Source of the DNA: Niabella ginsenosidivorans | GTDB lineage: Bacteria; Bacteroidota; Bacteroidia; Chitinophagales; Chitinophagaceae | DNA: 64,000 bases | Direction of reading: 5' to 3' | Assembly (NCBI RefSeq): GCF_001654455.1 | Contig: NZ_CP015772.1 | Span: forward strand, 868,001 to 932,000 | Shown here: positions 9,567-17,621 of the stretch, in pieces | Numbering within the stretch: position 1 is the first letter of the stretch | How the letters are laid out: every line of letters starts with the position of its first letter | Position numbers and translations under genes: made by a program | The notes under the pieces: model-generated | What the model saw: only the letters and a program-made list of their open reading frames with translations | What the model was told of the DNA's origin: nothing | Databases searched by the model: none

Positions 9567-10211
9567 ATGAGCAGCATTAAAGTAATGAATTTCACCATTT
9601 CCTTGGACGGTTTTGGTGCAGGTACTGATCAAAGTATGAAAGTGCCGTTAGGTACGGGAGGAGAGGAATTGCATGAATGGATGTTCCCAACAAAAAGGTT
9701 TCGTGCAATGAGCGGTAAGGATGATGGTACAGAAGGAATTGACAACGACTTTGTAGAAAAGGCTTTTGAAAATGTTGGTGCATGGATCATGGGACGTAAT
9801 ATGTTCGGACCGGTCCGTGGAACCTGGCCGGATGATAATTGGAAGGGCTGGTGGGGAGAAAATCCACCCTATCATGTCCCTGTGTTTGTATTAACACATT
9901 ATGAAAGAAAACCGGTAACAATGAAAGGAGGAACAATATTTCACTTTGCCAATGACGGAATTGAAGCAACATTGGAAGAAGCAAAAAAGGCTGCAAATGG
10001 AAAAGATATTCGCATTGGCGGAGGGGTATCAACGATCCGTCAGTTCCTGCAGGGAGGGTATATTGACGAACTGCATCTTGCTGTATCACCCGTCTTTCTT
10101 GGTTCCGGAGAACATTTATTTTCCGGAATCGATATGGTAGGCCTGGGATATAATAAAATACAAAGAACTGAAGGAGAGCGGGCAACTCACTTCATTATCG
10201 GAAAAGATTAA
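9567..10211 (+). CDS. Dihydrofolate reductase family protein (RibD C-terminal domain fold)
   Basis: The 214-residue protein has the fold shared by DHFR and the reductase domain of RibD. It begins with the FTISLDGFGAG strand-turn that opens the family. It continues with ENVGAWIMGRNMFGP, VFVLTHYERKPV, the nucleotide-binding DIRIGGGVSTIRQFL and the closing DELHLAVSPVFLGSG. These small bacterial proteins presumably use NADPH, but their substrates are mostly unknown and they are usually not true folate enzymes. The start at 9567 lies 49 bases after alkA on the same strand, so co-transcription with the repair genes is possible but not evident. Confidence 0.85.
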   Translation: MSSIKVMNFTISLDGFGAGTDQSMKVPLGTGGEELHEWMFPTKRFRAMSGKDDGTEGIDNDFVEKAFENVGAWIMGRNMFGPVRGTWPDDNWKGWWGENPPYHVPVFVLTHYERKPVTMKGGTIFHFANDGIEATLEEAKKAANGKDIRIGGGVSTIRQFLQGGYIDELHLAVSPVFLGSGEHLFSGIDMVGLGYNKIQRTEGERATHFIIGKD

Positions 10212-10287
10212 AAGTTTATAAAGGTTGGGTTTGAATAAGCACCACATAATAAGGATACCTGATTGTTGCTGCTGGTGCAATAAGCCA

Positions 10288-10842
10288 TCAGATAGTAGTC
10301 ACTTTTTTTGAAGTGATAATACCGGCAAGCAGGTTCAGCTTGTTTTTGTACTCCTGCGAGATCTCTTTGTAATCAGGCGCTGCAAATAACGCATTGCGCA
10401 CAATAGGCACCGTAAACGGTACGGGCCATGCTCTTAATGCTTTTGCAACCGCATCCATAGCGTTAATGCCCTGCATGGCCTGGCCACCATCTGCCCAGCA
10501 AACAAGGCCGATTAATTTATCAATTAAATAAGGCTTTTCTTCTTTGGAGCTTAATTCCAGCCAGTCGAGGCAATTTTTCATTACGCCCGTCATGCTCCCG
10601 TGGTACAACGGAGTCAGCCATATATGCGCATCTGCATGCCGAAAAAGATTGAGCATCACTTCTACGCCTTTGGGAGTTTTATTTAATGTATAGTCAAACA
10701 GGGGAATACCAGACTCCACCATATGGAAAACAGTAGCCTGGGAGCCCAGGGTTTCCAGGTGGTTCTTTAAATACGCAGCCAGTTTTCCGGGTGTGGATGC
10801 TTCTCTTCCGTCTAATGATCCGTTTACGATTAATATATTCAT
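10288..10842 (-). CDS. NADPH-dependent FMN reductase-like flavoprotein
   Basis: The 184-residue protein has a flavodoxin-like fold. The N-terminal ILIVNGSLDGREAS phosphate-binding loop and the TPLYHGSMTGVMKNCLDWLE motif are typical of NAD(P)H-dependent FMN reductases and related quinone or azo reductases. LIGLVCWADGGQAMQGI forms the late isoalloxazine-contacting loop. It is cytosolic and its physiological acceptor cannot be told from sequence. It is convergent with the DHFR-family gene. An AT-rich 328-base gap separates its start from the mobile-mystery pair. Confidence 0.82.
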   Translation of the reverse strand: MNILIVNGSLDGREASTPGKLAAYLKNHLETLGSQATVFHMVESGIPLFDYTLNKTPKGVEVMLNLFRHADAHIWLTPLYHGSMTGVMKNCLDWLELSSKEEKPYLIDKLIGLVCWADGGQAMQGINAMDAVAKALRAWPVPFTVPIVRNALFAAPDYKEISQEYKNKLNLLAGIITSKKVTTI

Positions 10843-11092
10843 TACAGCATTGCTCTTATTGCGTTTCCGGGCATTTTTACCTAACGCTTTTTATAGGGAT
10901 TACCGCCAAAGATACTCTTTTTTATGACCTGCTGTTTTCCCAAAAAATCATTATGCGTCTGTAAATTCTAAATTGGTAGGGGTAAATAAAAATCGTTCTT
11001 ATAAATAGTTGATTAATAAATGTTTATTTAATGACTTTCTTTTTACATTACTATAAATTATAGCCTTTCTATTTTATTTTACAGTTAAGTTA

Positions 11093-11167
11093 TATCTTTA
11101 CTTTGTATTTATTAAAGTAATATTATAACTTTACTTTTTTTATAAATTTGTAAAACTAAAACTTTAC
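11093..11167 (+). promoter_or_regulatory. Promoter and repeated operator-like sites before the HTH-Fic pair
   Basis: The 328-base gap 10843-11170 is strongly AT-rich and holds no gene. TAAATTTG at 11143-11150 is an exact match to the Bacteroidota -7 element TAnnTTTG and would place the transcription start about 15 bases before the ATG. Around it are repeated ACTTTAC/CTTTACT words at 11096-11102, 11128-11134 and 11161-11167, with an inverted AAAGTAA at 11114-11120. AAAGT at 11114-11118 and ACTTT at 11128-11132 form an inverted pair. This spacing around a promoter is what a repressor binding its own control region would need. The HTH protein encoded next is the obvious candidate, by inference. 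No good -33 TTTG was found. Confidence 0.55.
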
Positions 11168-11170
11168 GAA

Positions 11171-11629
11171 ATGAAAAAGAATCATTTGCAAAGGCAGCAG
11201 CTTAATAATAAATTACAGTTTTTTGAACCGCTGAAAAATGTGGTAGCTCCACCTACCGGATGGATAAAAGCGATCCGGCTGGCCTTAGGTATATCCCTGG
11301 AGCAATTAGGCAGGAAGTTGTCTATTACTAAACAGGGTGCAATGGATGTAGAAAAACGGGAAGCGGAAGGGAGTATTACTTTAAAAACATTAAAGGAAGC
11401 GGCCAACGCACTTGATATGCAGCTTGTATATGGCCTTGTTCCAAAAGACGGATCCCTTGATACGCTTATTGACCGTAAAGCCAGGGCGCTGGCAAGAAAA
11501 ATAGTTTTGCTCGCTGACAACACTATGATACTGGAAGACCAGGGCAATTCACAGCAACGGCTGGAAAAAGCTATTGAGGAAAAGGCGGAAGAACTAAAAA
11601 TCAAAATGCCTAAAATGTTATGGGATTAG
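11171..11629 (+). CDS. Helix-turn-helix protein, 'mobile mystery protein A' family
   Basis: The 152-residue protein carries an XRE-type helix-turn-helix at about residues 30-85 (IRLALGISLEQLGRKLSITKQGAMDVEKREAEGSITLKTLKEAANAL). It ends in a helical, charged segment. The architecture and the neighbour match the pair known as mobile mystery proteins A and B, found sporadically in bacteria. Its reading frame overlaps the Fic gene by 10 bases, so the two are translationally linked. By analogy with HTH-Fic modules it probably represses its own operon and may restrain the Fic partner. The repeated ACTTTAC sites upstream support autoregulation. Confidence 0.85.
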   Translation: MKKNHLQRQQLNNKLQFFEPLKNVVAPPTGWIKAIRLALGISLEQLGRKLSITKQGAMDVEKREAEGSITLKTLKEAANALDMQLVYGLVPKDGSLDTLIDRKARALARKIVLLADNTMILEDQGNSQQRLEKAIEEKAEELKIKMPKMLWD

Positions 11630-12237
11630 ACCTTACTTACATTGCGGGGCAAACACCTTTGAGTGAAGATGAAAAAGAGGGATTAAAGATACCCACCATT
11701 GCTACCAAAGGGGAACTGGACGAATTTGAGCAGCAGAATATAGAGCAGGCGGTGGAATGGGCGCTGTCCCGAACCTTTAGCCTTGGGCAAATATTTAGAG
11801 AGCAATTTATAAAAAACGTTCACCGGAGGATGCTGGGTAACGTGTGGAAATGGGCAGGTGATTTCCGTACCACCAATAAAAATATTGGTGTGGATAAATG
11901 GCAGATCGCTACATCATTGAAAGGGCTGCTGGACGATGCTCAATACTGGATCAACCGACAGGTTTTTTCCCCGGCAGAAATTGCCATTCGCTTTAAGCAC
12001 AGGCTGGTGAGCATCCATTGTTTTCCCAATGGTAATGGACGGCACAGTCGCCTGATGGCGGATATATTAATAAAAGCCCTGGACAAACAGATAGCGTTTT
12101 CATGGGGAGCCGGAGATCTGGGGCATAAAGGCCATTTGCGGGATGCCTACCTGGCGGCAGTAAAAGCGGCAGATAAAGACGATATCAAACCGCTGCTGAT
12201 TTTTGCCAATCCACAAGCAGGGAAACCAGCCGGCTGA
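11620..12237 (+). CDS. Fic-domain protein, 'mobile mystery protein B' family
   Basis: Fic proteins typically transfer AMP or another nucleotide moiety to a hydroxyl side chain of a target protein. The active loop HCFPNGNGRHSRL (about residue 128) matches the HxFx(D/N)GNGRxxR signature: it has the catalytic His and the second Arg, with Asn in place of the more common Asp/Glu. The upstream helix NVHRRMLGNVWKWAGDFRTTNKNIGV is the usual Fic helix pair with a flap. An N-terminal stretch TPLSEDEKEGLKI precedes the domain. No (S/T)xxxE(G/N) inhibitory motif is obvious, so control may come from the HTH partner. The pair behaves like a candidate toxin-antitoxin or regulatory module; its target is unknown. 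Confidence 0.87.
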   Translation: MGLDLTYIAGQTPLSEDEKEGLKIPTIATKGELDEFEQQNIEQAVEWALSRTFSLGQIFREQFIKNVHRRMLGNVWKWAGDFRTTNKNIGVDKWQIATSLKGLLDDAQYWINRQVFSPAEIAIRFKHRLVSIHCFPNGNGRHSRLMADILIKALDKQIAFSWGAGDLGHKGHLRDAYLAAVKAADKDDIKPLLIFANPQAGKPAG

Positions 12238-12262
12238 ATGTTCCGGGAATAAGTAATAATAA

Positions 12263-12288
12263 ATCTGAATCAAAAATATTTTTCAGAT
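12263..12288 (+). terminator. Weak hairpin after the Fic gene, possible terminator
   Basis: ATCTGAA at 12263-12269 and TTCAGAT at 12282-12288 form a 7-bp stem with a 12-base loop, 26 bases after the Fic stop. There is no long T run directly after it, so termination activity is uncertain. The remaining bases up to the DinB gene show nothing else. Confidence 0.3.
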
Positions 12289-12385
12289 CTGGAATATAGC
12301 GTGTCAGTGTAAACTTATTGTTATATGCCCTGGCCCGTGTCCTCACAAGCCGGAATCCGGGAACCGGGGTGGGTGAATTTTATAT

Positions 12386-12862
12386 TCAGAAATGAATGAT
12401 ATCTGTGTCTACAGGTGTATATCCAAGGCTCCTGCTGATGGAATGTATCTGGCCTTTATGATGAAACTCGTGTGTAATTGTGTGTGTAAAAATTTTGAGT
12501 AGCGTTGCTTTGCTTTTAACACCATTTAATTCAAATGGTATGACCGCTTCAAGATCTTCTGATTCCTGAAGAAAGCAGGTCATTAACTCATCAATAGTTG
12601 TGTACAGGGAAACGACCTGTTCAATATGATAAAACTGATCATACCCTGAGTAAGGAACGGGCTGCTTTAATGCAATATTCCCGATCCAGTGCTCATATAC
12701 ATTGGCAATATGTACCAGCAAATTCCGCATGCTGCCGCCGCGCCCAAAAGGAGCAACTTCCTTTATGAAATCAGCAGGTTGAATGGTGCTGCAATAAGTG
12801 AATAACTGATTACGGGCTTCTTTTACAAAATCATACTCTGTACTGCAAACGTCCCGGTTCAT
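12386..12862 (-). CDS. DinB family protein
   Basis: The 158-residue protein has the DinB/YfiT four-helix-bundle pattern. The three conserved metal-ligand histidines are visible in LLVHIANVYEHWIGN (about residue 55) and in HTITHEFHHKGQIHSISRSLGY near the C-terminus. Family members often act as metal-dependent thiol transferases or have unknown roles. The gene stands alone between the Fic module and the ABC-F gene, and nothing in its position indicates a substrate. Confidence 0.87.
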   Translation of the reverse strand: MNRDVCSTEYDFVKEARNQLFTYCSTIQPADFIKEVAPFGRGGSMRNLLVHIANVYEHWIGNIALKQPVPYSGYDQFYHIEQVVSLYTTIDELMTCFLQESEDLEAVIPFELNGVKSKATLLKIFTHTITHEFHHKGQIHSISRSLGYTPVDTDIIHF

Positions 12863-12975
12863 CTTTTACATTTTAAAAAGAGATTCAAAGATCGTTATTT
12901 TCTAAAAAATGGTTATTCGGGCCTACCCGATAATTTTTGAAAATGAATGCCTGTATTTTGATACAATCCCTGAGA

Positions 12976-14568
12976 TCAGTTTAGTTCAATGATTTTTGCT
13001 ACTTGTAAAGCATCTAGAAAATCAATATCATGCGAAATAACAATAACGGTTCCCTGGTAATCGTTGACGGCATTCAATAAAATATCTACATTCTGAATAT
13101 CAAGGTTGTTCGTTGGCTCATCCAGTACCAGTACATCAGGTGCCTGGTTCTGAATGGTAAGGCAACATAACAAAAGGCGCATTTTCTCACCACCGCTTAA
13201 TGTGGCACATGCGTTGTTCCATTGTGTTTTTGAAAAAAGGAAACGGGTGAGTCTTATTTTTATTTCATGTTCCTGCAGGCCGGTTTTATTAAAGGAAGCT
13301 GCCTGCTCATATATCGTGGTGTCAGGATCGATCAGCGAATAGTCCTGGTCGATATACACCGAAGTAAAGCCGGCCCTTTGAATGGTTCCATGATCCGGAT
13401 TTTTTTGACCAAGCATCATTTTGACCAGCGTGGTTTTGCCCGAACCATTATTGCCTTTAATGGCAATGCGCTCACCACTTAATACCTGAAAACTTTGCGG
13501 CTGTTGCCAAAGCAGGTGTTGCAGGTATTGTACATTTATAGCCTTTGCGTTGATCAGTATTTTCCCTTTGTGCAGGCAGGAGTTGTCGAGATCCAGTTTC
13601 ATCTGGGCAATGGCTTCCAGCTCTTTCCTGGATTGACTGAGTTCTTCTGAAATAGCGGTGATCTTTTCTGAATGTGTACTTTGCAGCTTTGATGTGCTTT
13701 TTTCAGCATTATTGCGCAGCGTATTCAACATAATGGTAGGAACACCGGCCTGATCTTGCTTTTTCCTGCCGCGGGCATCCTGCTTTTGTTTACGCTCAAT
13801 GGCTTCCCGCTCTGTCGCTTTTGCTTTTCGAAGGTCTTTTTCCCGGGATTGTATTTTTTGCTGTAAAGCATCTGCTTCCGTGGTCTTTTGCTTTTTATAA
13901 AAATCATAATTGCCGCCATAGGTTTTTATACTATTACTGGTTAACTCGCAGGTGATGGGTAAAATATTTAATAGCGTACGATCGTGACTTACGATGAGCA
14001 TTGTTTCTTTTGCATGCCGGATATAATTGTATAAAAGCTGCCTGCTGTTAACGTCCAGGTGGTTACCGGGCTCATCCATCAATACCATACCGGGCTGATG
14101 GATAGCGATCCCTGCAAGGAAAACTTTTGTTTTTTCTCCGCCGCTGAGCATTTTTAAGGGATCATTAAGGCTGTGCTTCGTCAATTGCCAGCACGCAAGC
14201 GCGGCTGTAGCTCTCTCTTCAATGGACCAGTCATCATCCAGCTCATTCATATTGGCTTCGCTGACGTCGCCTTCCAGTATGCAGTGTAAAGCACTTAATT
14301 TCCTGTCGATCTGCAACGCCTGGGCAATGGTCAGGTTATCATACTGTCCGAAATGTTGCGGAACGTAATACACGGGCTCATTACAATGCACCTGTCCGGA
14401 GACGGGAACAAGCATTCCGGCTATTATTTTTAATAGTGTGGACTTTCCGGCGCCGTTGTTGCCCACCAGGGCTATTTTGTCTGATTTATTGACTGTAAGA
14501 TAAATGCCGTCAAATAGTAATTCTTTGTTGGGGTGCTGATAGGCGATATTCTGAAGTGTAAGCATCAT
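12976..14568 (-). CDS. ABC-F family ATP-binding protein, possible antibiotic-resistance type
   Basis: The 530-residue protein has two ABC ATPase cassettes on one chain and no membrane segments, which defines the ABC-F class acting on ribosomes. Cassette 1 has Walker A GNNGAGKST, signature LSGGEKTK and Walker B with MDEPGNHLD, where Gly replaces the usual Thr of DEPTNHLD. Cassette 2 has GNNGSGKTT, LSGGEKMR and LDEPTNNLD. The linker (about residues 215-310) is rich in Lys, Arg, Glu and Gln, as expected for the arm reaching the peptidyl-transferase centre. It is divergent from a beta-lactamase gene 241 bases away. Ribosome protection is plausible but not provable from sequence; a housekeeping translation factor is the alternative. 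Confidence 0.88.
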   Translation of the reverse strand: MMLTLQNIAYQHPNKELLFDGIYLTVNKSDKIALVGNNGAGKSTLLKIIAGMLVPVSGQVHCNEPVYYVPQHFGQYDNLTIAQALQIDRKLSALHCILEGDVSEANMNELDDDWSIEERATAALACWQLTKHSLNDPLKMLSGGEKTKVFLAGIAIHQPGMVLMDEPGNHLDVNSRQLLYNYIRHAKETMLIVSHDRTLLNILPITCELTSNSIKTYGGNYDFYKKQKTTEADALQQKIQSREKDLRKAKATEREAIERKQKQDARGRKKQDQAGVPTIMLNTLRNNAEKSTSKLQSTHSEKITAISEELSQSRKELEAIAQMKLDLDNSCLHKGKILINAKAINVQYLQHLLWQQPQSFQVLSGERIAIKGNNGSGKTTLVKMMLGQKNPDHGTIQRAGFTSVYIDQDYSLIDPDTTIYEQAASFNKTGLQEHEIKIRLTRFLFSKTQWNNACATLSGGEKMRLLLCCLTIQNQAPDVLVLDEPTNNLDIQNVDILLNAVNDYQGTVIVISHDIDFLDALQVAKIIELN

Positions 14569-14632
14569 TTCTTTTGTTAAACATTTTTTGAAAATTGTTT
14601 TTCTGTGTTTTAAAAGAAATGATCAGTTTCAT
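14510..14632 (-). CDS. Possible 40-codon upstream ORF overlapping the ABC-F start
   Basis: An ATG at 14632 on the minus strand opens a 40-residue lysine- and asparagine-rich frame that runs past the ABC-F start codon (14568) and stops at 14510 in another frame. It would be translated from the candidate promoter at 14665-14672. ABC-F resistance genes in other phyla are commonly controlled by leader peptides and attenuators, so this could be a regulatory leader ORF. It may equally be chance; no homologue is recognised. Confidence 0.25.
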   Translation of the reverse strand: MKLIISFKTQKNNFQKMFNKRNDAYTSEYRLSAPQQRITI

Positions 14633-14664
14633 TGGAGTACTGTTTATATGAAAAATATCGGTTG

Positions 14665-14672
14665 CAAAGATA
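14665..14672 (-). promoter_or_regulatory. Candidate -7 element for the ABC-F gene
   Basis: On the minus strand this reads TATCTTTG, an exact TAnnTTTG match, 97 bases upstream of the ABC-F start. No convincing -33 TTTG is seen at the right distance. If used, it gives a leader of about 90 bases, long enough to hold a regulatory ORF. Confidence 0.4.
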
Positions 14673-14741
14673 ACGGATTCTTTAACAAGTAGCATATTCA
14701 TTCAGGTTTTAGTCAGGTAGGGATTAGGAAAAACACGCACG

Positions 14742-14774
14742 TTTGCCCTGACGCCAAATGTGTTACTATATTTT
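14742..14774 (+). promoter_or_regulatory. Promoter of the beta-lactamase gene
   Basis: TTTG at 14742-14745 and TATATTTT at 14767-14774 are separated by 21 bases, matching the Bacteroidota sigma-factor pattern TTTG-N21-TAnnTTTG except for the last base. The beta-lactamase ATG follows at 14810. The sequence between this promoter and the ABC-F side is otherwise featureless AT-rich DNA. Confidence 0.6.
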
Positions 14775-14809
14775 TATTAAATTTATAAATAAAAGATAAT
14801 TTAAACTCC

Positions 14810-15718
14810 ATGCAGATTAAAATTGATCATTTTCACAGGCTGTCTTTGAGTCTATGGCTTTTATTGATGCCTGTTTTATCATTCAGCCAAAACACGCTGC
14901 AAACGCAATTTGAGCACATCTCCAATGACATAAAAGGTCATTTAGGAATTAGCGCATTACTGATCGAGACCGGTGAATCGATACAATTCAATGGAAATAA
15001 AAAGTTCCCTATGCAAAGTGTCTATAAATTCCCTATTGCGATGGCAATGCTTAACCAGATTGATGCGGGCAAATTTTCACTGGAAGATACGATTCATATT
15101 GATAAATCGCAATATATACCCAAAAACGGCCATAGCCCTATACGGGATAAATTTCCTAAAGGTGCTGATCTTACCATTAAAGATATAATACGGTATAATA
15201 TCGAGGAAAGTGACGGCACAGCTTGTGATGTATTATTAAGATTGTTAGGCGGGACAGACAAAGCGCAGCAACATATCCATGAATGGGGCGTAACAGCTAT
15301 TGCAATTGCTACCACTGAAATGGTGCAGGTGGCGAATGATACTATTCAATATCAAAACTGGGCAACTCCGGAAGCTATGAATAAGCTGCTTCAATTATTT
15401 TTTGAGGGGAGGTGTCTTTCAAGGAATAGCCGGGAACTGTTACTCCAGTATATGTCAATATCCGAACCCTGGTTCGACAGAAGAATAAAAGGATTATTGC
15501 CACCCGGTACAAAAGTAGCTCATAAGACGGGAACTGCAGGAACAATTGATGGACTTACCAGGGCTACAAATGACGTAGGCATTATCACACTTCCGGATGG
15601 AAGACATTTAGCAATAACGGTCTTTATTGCTGATTCATACGATTCTCAAAAAGATCGTGAAATGGCAATTGCCAGGGTTTCCAGAGCAGCGTTTGATTAC
15701 TGGCAAAAAACTAAATAA
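14810..15718 (+). CDS. Class A beta-lactamase, PER/CfxA-like branch, with SDG motif
   Basis: This serine hydrolase opens the beta-lactam ring in the periplasm. A signal peptide ends near the SFSQ site at about residue 27. The active-site set is S-V-Y-K (Ser70-Lys73 equivalent, about residue 68), E-S-D-G at the SDN position, T-E-M-V with the Glu166 equivalent followed by the IQYQNW segment characteristic of the PER/VEB/CfxA branch, and H-K-T-G (Lys234). The Asn132 equivalent is Gly, an uncommon variant also known from mycobacterial BlaC. The gene is divergent from the ABC-F gene and looks more AT-rich than its neighbours. A hydrolysis spectrum cannot be inferred from sequence alone. Confidence 0.92.
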   Translation: MQIKIDHFHRLSLSLWLLLMPVLSFSQNTLQTQFEHISNDIKGHLGISALLIETGESIQFNGNKKFPMQSVYKFPIAMAMLNQIDAGKFSLEDTIHIDKSQYIPKNGHSPIRDKFPKGADLTIKDIIRYNIEESDGTACDVLLRLLGGTDKAQQHIHEWGVTAIAIATTEMVQVANDTIQYQNWATPEAMNKLLQLFFEGRCLSRNSRELLLQYMSISEPWFDRRIKGLLPPGTKVAHKTGTAGTIDGLTRATNDVGIITLPDGRHLAITVFIADSYDSQKDREMAIARVSRAAFDYWQKTK

Positions 15719-15749
15719 AAAATATAAATGCAAAGCAAGGCATTGCTGC

Positions 15750-16409
15750 TTACGCCACTTTTATCTCAGGTATATTATCCCTGACAACCAGCCGACCTTC
15801 TGTGGCTTTTTTTATATCTTCCACGGAAACACCGGGAGCGCGCTCTAATAAAACAAATCCTTCATCCGTAATCTCCAGCACGGCCAGGTCGGTGACGATT
15901 TTTTTGATGCAGTGAACACCAGTGAGCGGAAGCGTGCATTGTTTTAAGAGTTTGAATTGACCGTCCTTGCTGGTATGCTGCATAGCTACGATAATATTTT
16001 TGGCCGCCGCCACCAGGTCCATGGCGCCGCCCATGCCTTTGACCATCTTCCCCGGGATCTTCCAACTGGCAATATCGCCGGTATCGCTTACTTCAAAGGC
16101 GCCTAATACAGTAAGGTCAATGTGCCCGCCGCGGATCATGGCAAAGCTGGTAGCCGAGTCAAAGAAAGCACCTCCGGGCCGTATGGTTACTGTCTGCTTA
16201 CCGGCGTTGATCAGGTCCGGATCGGCCGTTCCTTTTTTCGGAAAGGGACCCATGCCCAGCATGCCGTTCTCCGATTGTAAGACCACTTCAATACCTTCCG
16301 GGATATAATTGGCTACTAATGTTGGGATGCCGATACCCAGGTTTACATAATAACCGTCTTTCAGTTCCAGTGCAATGCGTTGTGCTATTTGTTGTTTTGT
16401 AAGGCTCAT
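15750..16409 (-). CDS. scoB: 3-oxoacid CoA-transferase subunit B
   Basis: This is the beta subunit of succinyl-CoA:3-ketoacid CoA-transferase, which activates or consumes acetoacetate, the end product of leucine breakdown. The 219-residue product has the family N-terminus with YVNLGIGIPTLVANYIP, then LQSENGMLGMGP containing the catalytic Glu, and the GGHIDLTVLGAFEVS block. It is transcribed in the same direction as scoA but separated from it by a four-helix-bundle gene, whereas the two subunits are normally adjacent. It lies at the 3' end of the leucine-degradation cluster. Butyrate-acetoacetate or other 3-oxoacid specificity cannot be excluded. Confidence 0.9.
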   Translation of the reverse strand: MSLTKQQIAQRIALELKDGYYVNLGIGIPTLVANYIPEGIEVVLQSENGMLGMGPFPKKGTADPDLINAGKQTVTIRPGGAFFDSATSFAMIRGGHIDLTVLGAFEVSDTGDIASWKIPGKMVKGMGGAMDLVAAAKNIIVAMQHTSKDGQFKLLKQCTLPLTGVHCIKKIVTDLAVLEITDEGFVLLERAPGVSVEDIKKATEGRLVVRDNIPEIKVA

Positions 16410-16507
16410 CTTTTTGTTTTTTAGTAAGTAGTGAATAGGAAGTAGCTAGTGGGAGTGGTTAGAGCAGCAGAAACGAATGGGATTGTGTTGCTTGCTGTTT
16501 CCACGCT

Positions 16508-16879
16508 CTATTTCTTGCTTCCGGATTCTAAATTTGCAATCATTTTGCTTAACATTCTGAATATAGATTCAAGATGTTCTTCAAGGTTTAAAATTTCACC
16601 CTTTTTTAAGTATTCAAGAATTAATGATAGTTCTATTTGTGTATCAACTTCTACTAATGAACTTCGGGAAATTTCATAAAATCTTTTCTTTTCAACTTTT
16701 GAATTTCTTGCAGCTCCTTCAGCGAAGTTGCTGCAAACCGAAATAGCAGCTCTGCGGAGCTGACTCACTAAAACAAATTGTTCTTCTTTAGGATAAGCCT
16801 GGGTGTGCAGATAGATTTCTTTTACTAATTGTAAAGCAAATTGATATACCTGTAGTTTTTTGTGCGATAGTTCTAACAT
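16508..16879 (-). CDS. Four helix bundle protein (S23/IVS-type), inserted between scoA and scoB
   Basis: The 123-residue protein matches the family first seen encoded in 23S rRNA intervening sequences: L-x-V-Y-x-x-A-x-x-L near the start, then QLRRAAISVCSNFAEGAARNS and a C-terminal helix pair ending in LSKMIANL. These proteins form pentamers of four-helix bundles and have no established function. Here the gene splits two subunits of one enzyme, and a related copy lies upstream of the HMG-CoA lyase gene. It looks more AT-rich than the flanking CoA-transferase genes, which suggests later insertion. Its gaps hold short degenerate repeats. Confidence 0.88.
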   Translation of the reverse strand: MLELSHKKLQVYQFALQLVKEIYLHTQAYPKEEQFVLVSQLRRAAISVCSNFAEGAARNSKVEKKRFYEISRSSLVEVDTQIELSLILEYLKKGEILNLEEHLESIFRMLSKMIANLESGSKK

Positions 16880-16931
16880 GTGATTTATATTTAAGTTTAA
16901 AGTAACCCTGCTGGCTGCTTGCTATTACCTG

Positions 16932-17621
16932 CTAGCTTTCTGTCAACTGCTCGATCCGTTTCTCATAATCCACTCCCTGGAAAATCCGGTTTACATATAC
17001 ACCGGGGGTATGGATCTGCATTGGGTCCAGCTGTCCCGCAGGTACCAGTTCTTCTACTTCCGCAATGGTGATCCTGCCGGCAGTAGCCATAGGATGGTTA
17101 AAGTTGCCTGCTGTTTCTTTATAGATCAGGTTACCATGGGTATCACCCTTCCAGGCTTTGATGATAGCGAAATCAGCTGTCAGCGCGTGTTCCAGTAAAT
17201 GCGGTTTTCCGTTGAATTCGCGAACCTCCTTGCCTTCGGCCACTTCGGTGCCATATCCTGCCGGTACATAAAAAGCCGGAATGCCCGCTCCGCCCGCACG
17301 ACAGCGTTCGGCGAGGGTGCCCTGGGGGATCAGTTCTACTTCCAGCTCCCCGTTTAAAAGCTGCCGCTCAAACTCAGCATTTTCTCCCACGTAAGAGGCA
17401 ATCATTTTTTTGATCTGTTTTTTTTGCAGCAGCAGGCCGAGTCCAAAATCGTCCACCCCGGCGTTATTGGAGATACAGGTGAGCTCTTTCAGTCCGGTTT
17501 CCGTGAGCGCTTTGATGCAGTTTTCGGGGATTCCACACAGCCCGAAACCGCCTACCATCAGTGTCATGCCATCTTTAATATCTTTAATGGCTGCTGTTGC
17601 GTTGGATACTACTTTATTCAT
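16932..17621 (-). CDS. scoA: 3-oxoacid CoA-transferase subunit A
   Basis: This is the alpha subunit partner of scoB; together they exchange CoA between succinyl-CoA and acetoacetate. The 229-residue protein shows the glycine-rich CoA-binding loop [16 protein letters not shown] (about residue 20) and [43 protein letters not shown] and the [20 protein letters not shown] block follow, all standard for subunit A. It is preceded by a 461-base non-coding stretch with family C repeats and followed by a four-helix-bundle gene. It lies on the same strand as the leucine catabolic genes. Confidence 0.92.
   Translation of the reverse strand: MNKVVSNATAAIKDIKDGMTLMVGGFGLCGIPENCIKALTETGLKELTCISNNAGVDDFGLGLLLQKKQIKKMIASYVGENAEFERQLLNGELEVELIPQGTLAERCRAGGAGIPAFYVPAGYGTEVAEGKEVREFNGKPHLLEHALTADFAIIKAWKGDTHGNLIYKETAGNFNHPMATAGRITIAEVEELVPAGQLDPMQIHTPGVYVNRIFQGVDYEKRIEQLTES

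Noticed and set aside
12992-13200. Transposase or recombinase near the resistance genes
   Set aside because: All long frames there belong to the ABC-F gene on the minus strand; opposite-strand frames are shadows.
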